From: CAYLNK01 sp964384675
GTDB taxonomy: Bacteria > Acidobacteriota > Thermoanaerobaculia > UBA5066
DNA length: 25,370 nt
Direction: 5' to 3'
Assembly: GCA_964384675.1 (NCBI GenBank)
Contig: CAYLNK010000060.1
Location: 1 to 25,370, forward strand
Position 1 is the first letter of the stretch, and each line of letters starts with the position of its first letter. The notes under the pieces were generated by a model. That model ran no database searches and had not been told where the DNA came from. It saw only the letters and a list, made by a program, of their open reading frames with translations. Below, piece after piece: positions 20,281 through 25,370 of the stretch. The position numbers and the translations under genes are program-made.

Positions 20281-20448
20281 CAACGCGTGCGGCGCTTCGG
20301 GCGCGGGGCGCTCGCGAGCGGGTCCCCGGCCGTGCTCGACGGTCGCTACGGAGCCCGCCCCCCGGTCCGGCTCCAGGTCCTGCGAAGAGACCGCCCGGAG
20401 TAGGACCCGCCGGGCCGGATCGGCGCAGGTCCCGTTGTCGCCTTGAAT

Positions 20449-20700
20449 CCGCCGGGGCGTGGGACAGGCCCCTCGCTCCCGCTGCGCGCGGCCGACCCGC
20501 AACGCGTGCGGCGCTTCGGGCGCGGGGCGCTCGCGAAACTCGCCCCTCGAGGCCTGAACCCGTCGTGGTCGTCGCGTCGTTCGTCCGGCCTCGGGGGCTT
20601 CGAACATCGCGAGCGCTGATCCCGCGCCCTCGCGGCGCACGCGAGCGGGTCCCCGGCCGTGCTCGACGGTCGCTACGGAGCCCGCCCCCCGCCCCGGCTC
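20449..20700. repeat. Diverged third copy of the 278-bp unit with 105-bp insertion
   Basis: Starts with CCGCCGGGGCGTGGGACAGG and follows the first two copies through GCGCGCGGCCGACCC. It then joins directly to CAACGCGTGCGG without the palindrome. At GGGCGCTCGCG about 105 bp of unrelated sequence (20536-20640) intervenes before GCGAGCGGGTCCCCGGCCGT resumes. Similarity fades after CCCGCCCCCCG near 20690. Confidence 0.85.
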
Positions 20701-20781
20701 CACGACCTCCCAAGACGCCGCCCGCGCAGGGGTGCTCCCGGGAACCGCGGGTCTACGCAGCAGCAACGATCTAGAGGCCTT

Positions 20782-20820
20782 TGCGCCGCCGGCGGGGCTC
20801 AGGAACCCGCAGGCGGCGCA
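20782..20820. repeat. Imperfect hairpin near rpoD 3' end
   Basis: TGCGCCGCC (20782-20790) pairs with GGCGGCGCA (20812-20820), with an inner GCGGG/CCCGC stem. It lies about 27 bp beyond the rpoD terminator on the minus strand and could be a second termination or RNA-stability element. Confidence 0.5.
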
Positions 20821-20846
20821 GCCGCCGTGCGGGGCCGCGGAGGGGG

Positions 20847-20877
20847 TTTGGGGGGACCCGGGCCGGGTCCCCCCAAA
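20847..20877 (-). terminator. rpoD terminator
   Basis: Perfect 14-bp stem (TTTGGGGGGACCCG / CGGGTCCCCCCAAA) with a 3-nt loop, 5 bp after the rpoD stop on the minus strand. The AAA/TTT ends make it partly bidirectional, but no long T tract follows. Confidence 0.8.
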
Positions 20878-20882
20878 GCACT

Positions 20883-22607
<1,725 letters not shown>

Positions 22608-22644
22608 CGAGCGTCACTCCAGTCGAAAAAATTCATCGGGTCAG

Positions 22645-22663
22645 AAAAAGGGGCGTCCGCCCC
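22645..22663 (-). terminator. Intrinsic terminator/attenuator between dnaG and rpoD
   Basis: On the minus strand GGGGCGGACGCCCC is followed directly by TTTTT, the only hairpin in the window with a proper T tract. The stem is short (5-6 bp, all G-C) and sits a few bases after the dnaG stop (22668). It may attenuate readthrough into rpoD. Confidence 0.65.
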
Positions 22664-22667
22664 GCGT

Positions 22668-24560
22668 TCATCTTTTCGGGGGGGCCGCCCCGGCGGCTTC
22701 CCCTTTCCTGACGTCACCCGGCTCCGGCTGACGCCTCAGCTCCTGCTTCAGACGCTGCGCCTCGGCGGAGAGGATCTGCTTCTCCCGCAGGAGCTTCGCC
22801 TGTCGTGCGGCATCTCCCGCGGCCGCCAGAATCTGCGGCTGAAGCGCCGCACCCCTCTCCTCCAGATGGCGTATCTTCAGTTGCAGCAATGGTTTGTGCA
22901 ACCTCTCGAGCGAGCGCGCCCTTGCCCGCTCCCGAACCTCGTCCGGCGCCTGGGTGGGCCCCTGAGCCCCTTCTCGGTGGCCAGGAGGGTCCGTTTCGTC
23001 GGATTCCTGGAGCAGAAGACGGGCCAGAACGGGTTCCGCGCCGGCCCCAACATGGGATCCAAGTGACGAAAAATCAAGGGTCGGGGCGTCGGGGCCGAGG
23101 CTCTTCATGGCCGCAAAGATCTCCTGGGCAGCCGGATGGCGAAAGACGTCGAGGGGGATCCGCTCGACGAGGCCGGCGCTCGCGGGCCAGGAGGCGAGGA
23201 GCCCGGCCAGCACCGATCGCTCGCTTTCGCCGAGCTCCTCGGGGGCCGCCCCTGGTTGTTCAACCCGGCCACCCCTCCGTTTCTTCCCTTCGCCGGGCGC
23301 CAGGACGTGGAGGGGAATCCCTACCGCCCGGGACAGGCCGGAGAGGAGCTCGAACCGGAGGATCCCGTCCGGAGCCTTGCCGAGGATCTCGACGGCGGCG
23401 CTCACGCGGGAGGCCCGCTCCGCCGGGTCCTGCTTGGCCTCGAGGACCGGGCGCGCCAGCGCGCCGACGAGCGGGAGGGCCCCCTCGACCTCCTTGCGAA
23501 GGGCCTCGGCGCCGTGCGCCGCCAGGTAGGAGTCCGGGTCGTGCCCGTCCGGCAGGACGAGGTGCGCGAGCTTCACGCCGTGGGTGATGAGGAGCCCGAA
23601 CGCCTTCTGGGCCGCCGTCAGCCCGGGCGCGTCCCCGTCGTACGCGACGATCACGGTCCCGGCGTGTCGGGCGAGGAGGTCGGCCTGGGCCTCGGTGAGC
23701 GCCGTGCCCATCGACGCGACCGCGTTGTGCAGGCCGGCACGCTCGCAGGCGATCTGGTCGAAGTACCCCTCCACCAGCAGCACGGTGTCGCTCTTCCGGA
23801 TCGACTCCTTGGCGCGGTCGAGCCCGTAGAGGAGCTTCCCCTTCGAGAAGCGCGGCGACTCGGGGGAGTTGAGGTACTTGGGAGGCTCGTCGCCGAAGGC
23901 GCGGGCGCCGAAGCCGAGCACCTCGCCGCGCGAGTCGCGGATCTCCAGGGTGAGCCGGTTGCGGAAACGGTCGTAGAGGCGCCCCGACTCCGGGTGCTTC
24001 TGGAGGAGGCCCGCCTCCAGGAGGACCTCCTCGGGGAAGATCGGTGAGAGGGCGTTCTTCAGCGTGTCCCAGGAATCCGGAGCCGCCCCGAAGCCGAGCT
24101 CGACGGCCCTCTCCAGGCTCAGCCCGCGCCGCTCCAGGAGCGCCTTCGCCGGGGCGTGGCGCGGCAGCTGCTCGCGGAAGAGCTTCGCCGCGGCGGCCAC
24201 GGCCTCGGTGCTCCGGGTCTCCTTGCCCCTCTCGGCGCGGGTGCCCCGCTTGCGCAGCGGGAGAGAGATGCCCGCCTGGCGGGCGAGGTAGGCCACCGCC
24301 TCGGCGAAGTCGACCCGCTCGGTCTCCTTGACGAAGGAGATCGCATCCCCCTTCGCCCCGCAGCCGAAGCAGTAGTAGAAGCCCTTCTCCGGGTGGACGT
24401 AGAACGACGGCGTCTTCTCGGAGTGGAACGGGCAGAGCCCCTTCCACGAGGCGCCCACCTTCTTGAGCCCGGTGGCTCCGCCGATCAGGGTGACGAGGTC
24501 GGTCGCGTGGAGGACGTCCCGTTTGACGTCGTCGTTGATGTCGTAGATCGGCTCAGACAT
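22668..24560 (-). CDS. dnaG: DNA primase
   Basis: 630 residues; makes RNA primers at the replication fork with DnaB helicase. N-terminal CHC2 zinc finger: CPFH (Cys43, His46) and YYCFGCGAKGDAISF (Cys64, Cys67), preceded by the LVTLIGGATGLKKVG helix. The catalytic core follows with LYDRFRNRLTLEIRDSRGEVLGFGAR and PKYLNSPESPRFSKGKLLYGLDRA. The TOPRIM module is at about 255-345: LLVEGYFDQIA, VASMGTALTEAQADLL and VIVAYDGDAPG supply the metal-binding acids. The C-terminal ~200 residues are the less conserved DnaB-binding region, here low-complexity toward the end (GDVRKGEAAGAAPPKR). ATG 24560 overlaps the mutS2 stop by 8 nt (ATGTCTGA), so translation is probably coupled. Downstream rpoD completes a macromolecular-synthesis block without rpsU. 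Confidence 0.97.
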   Translation of the reverse strand: MSEPIYDINDDVKRDVLHATDLVTLIGGATGLKKVGASWKGLCPFHSEKTPSFYVHPEKGFYYCFGCGAKGDAISFVKETERVDFAEAVAYLARQAGISLPLRKRGTRAERGKETRSTEAVAAAAKLFREQLPRHAPAKALLERRGLSLERAVELGFGAAPDSWDTLKNALSPIFPEEVLLEAGLLQKHPESGRLYDRFRNRLTLEIRDSRGEVLGFGARAFGDEPPKYLNSPESPRFSKGKLLYGLDRAKESIRKSDTVLLVEGYFDQIACERAGLHNAVASMGTALTEAQADLLARHAGTVIVAYDGDAPGLTAAQKAFGLLITHGVKLAHLVLPDGHDPDSYLAAHGAEALRKEVEGALPLVGALARPVLEAKQDPAERASRVSAAVEILGKAPDGILRFELLSGLSRAVGIPLHVLAPGEGKKRRGGRVEQPGAAPEELGESERSVLAGLLASWPASAGLVERIPLDVFRHPAAQEIFAAMKSLGPDAPTLDFSSLGSHVGAGAEPVLARLLLQESDETDPPGHREGAQGPTQAPDEVRERARARSLERLHKPLLQLKIRHLEERGAALQPQILAAAGDAARQAKLLREKQILSAEAQRLKQELRRQPEPGDVRKGEAAGAAPPKR

Positions 24561-25370
24561 CGAGGTTGGCGATCGTCACGGCGTTGCCCCCCTCCTGGGC
24601 GTCCCCCGGGCGGTGGGACGCGACCCCGGGGTGCTCGGACAGGAACTCCTTCACGGCGGCCCCGAGGCGTCCGGTGCCGTAGCCGTGCACGATCCGGATC
24701 GCGCCCCGGCCGGCCATCATCGCGTCGTTCACGGCGCGCTCCACCTCGCGGAGCGCCTCCTCGACCCGCTGGCCGATGAGGATCAGCTCGGAGGACGGGG
24801 GGATCTTCGGGGTGGGGCCCGGCGGGGGATCCGGCACCGTGGGCGCTGGCCGCGGCTTCGGGCGGACGTCGCCGGCCGCGTGCTCGAGCGCTCCGGCCGC
24901 CACGCGCATCCGCTTGCCCGACACCTCGACCTCGGCCTCGCCCCGCGCCGGATCGAGCGACAGGAGCCGTCCCACGGTCCGGAACGGCTGGATCCTCACG
25001 AGGTCGCCGACCGCCACCGGCCCTTTCCTTACCGCTTCCTCCTCGGCCAGGATCTGCACGGCGTCCTCGCGCGCGGCCTGGGTGATGGTCGTGAGGGCCC
25101 CTCGCGAGATCGCCCGCCCCGCCTTCTGCTCCTCGCGGAGGCGGTCGAGCTCGCGCCGAGTCCGCTCGCGGAGCGATTCGAGGGCCCGCTCCACCTCGGC
25201 CCGGGCCTTTTCGCGGAGACGGGCGCGCTCGGCGGCCATCGCCTCCTTCTCGCGTTCGAGAAGGCTGCTGCGCACCTCGAGCTCGGAGACGAGAAGGCGG
25301 GCCGATTCCGCCTCCCGCCGCGCGGCGGCGGTCTCCCGCTCGAGCCGCTCCAGAGCGGCGTCGGCGACCG
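24553..25370 (-). CDS. mutS2: MutS2 family protein, C-terminal part (Smr domain)
   Basis: The gene's start lies beyond the window; the frame remains open to the last base, so the GTG at 25275 is internal. Visible ~272 residues: a long charged coiled coil (MAAERARLREKARAEVERAL, LESLRERTRRELDRLREEQ), then a beta-rich connector (VAVGDLVRIQPFRTVGRLLSLDPARGEAEVEVSGKRMRVAAGALE). After a Pro-rich linker comes the terminal Smr nuclease-like domain (about the last 80 residues: LILIGQRVEEALREVERAV, IRIVHGYGTGRLGAAVKEFL, HRPGDAQEGGNAVTIANL). The HGYGTG loop is the family hallmark, with Tyr where Lys/Arg is usual; LILIG replaces the usual LDLRG/LDLHG, so the Smr catalytic strand is altered. MutS2 acts on branched DNA in recombination and, in some bacteria, on collided ribosomes. 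It overlaps dnaG by 8 nt. Confidence 0.93.
   Translation of the reverse strand, partial: VADAALERLERETAAARREAESARLLVSELEVRSSLLEREKEAMAAERARLREKARAEVERALESLRERTRRELDRLREEQKAGRAISRGALTTITQAAREDAVQILAEEEAVRKGPVAVGDLVRIQPFRTVGRLLSLDPARGEAEVEVSGKRMRVAAGALEHAAGDVRPKPRPAPTVPDPPPGPTPKIPPSSELILIGQRVEEALREVERAVNDAMMAGRGAIRIVHGYGTGRLGAAVKEFLSEHPGVASHRPGDAQEGGNAVTIANLDV

Larger units (their letters stand above)
19893..20448. repeat. Two identical 278-bp direct repeats
   Basis: Copy one 19893-20170 and copy two 20171-20448, which I find identical by eye over the full unit. Each includes the 59-nt palindrome and the segment CGGCCGTGCTCGACGGTCGC. Identity implies recent duplication or ongoing homogenisation. 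A third, divergent copy begins at 20449. Confidence 0.92.
19801..20882. other. 1.08-kb non-coding repeat mosaic between rpoD and cyclase gene
   Basis: No credible gene: frames crossing it repeat themselves with the 278-bp period and are low complexity. Contents: a module CCTT(C/G)(G/A)ATCCGCCG followed by (C/G)GGCGT(G/A)GGAC at 19841, 19885, 20163 and 20441; two identical 278-bp copies (19893-20170, 20171-20448); a diverged third copy from 20449; an imperfect long hairpin at 20782-20820; and the rpoD terminator at 20847-20877. It separates the 3' end of rpoD from the 5' end of the cyclase gene. Confidence 0.85.

Noticed and set aside
19817..20774. Several short reading frames in the repeat mosaic
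   Set aside because: They duplicate one another because of the 278-bp repeats and lack ribosome sites and protein-like composition.

Overview
The window is about 70% GC by eye, gene dense, and probably a chromosomal segment from an Acidobacteriota-like bacterium. The reasons are the Oar-type TonB receptor with an N-terminal carboxypeptidase-regulatory domain, the B12-dependent NrdJ, the mutS2-dnaG-rpoD block, and very G-rich transcription terminators. This is an inference from gene content; no rRNA marker is present. A 100-base run of N at 10307-10406 marks a scaffold gap, so the source is a draft or metagenome-derived assembly.

Layout. 1-715: 3' end of nrdJ (+), facing an OmpW-like outer membrane protein (-). 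1566-4427: exported penicillin-acylase-family Ntn hydrolase (+). 4434-6163: an orphan small protein (-), an NAD(P)-binding epimerase-like protein (+) and a YceH/UPF0502 protein (-). 6211-6464: a tandem repeat array of alternating 54/55-bp hairpin units directly after the stop of a large TonB-dependent receptor (6468-9263, -). 9317-10146: NrtS-like membrane protein and DUF4442 hotdog protein, overlapping by 4 nt (-). 10184-10513: a second repeat array, interrupted by the gap and ending in the same hairpin.

10515-17033 is a five-gene minus-strand cluster. In transcription order it holds a Ycf46/Cdc48-like AAA+ ATPase, a membrane-anchored periplasmic binding protein fused to an OmpA-type peptidoglycan-binding domain, an ABC permease, its ATPase, and a membrane/coiled-coil protein of unknown family. 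I regard it as the best candidate for an undescribed system: an ABC importer whose binding protein is tied to both membrane and cell wall, with two cytoplasmic ATPases. It is preceded by a CAU-anticodon tRNA with its own terminator.

17262-19160 is a VLCAD/ACAD9-length acyl-CoA dehydrogenase (+) with a readable sigma70-type promoter that overlaps an inverted repeat. It converges on a stand-alone class III nucleotide cyclase (-). 19801-20882 is a 1.08-kb non-coding mosaic of repeats. It includes two identical 278-bp tandem copies plus a diverged third copy that lacks a 59-nt perfect-ended palindrome, giving filled and empty sites side by side. 20883-25370 is the housekeeping block rpoD-dnaG-mutS2 (minus strand, mutS2 truncated by the window end).

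The three repeat regions share short sequence modules. In particular, a CGGCCG-centred core occurs in the 54/55-bp array and in the 59-nt palindrome, which suggests one family of dispersed palindromic elements.
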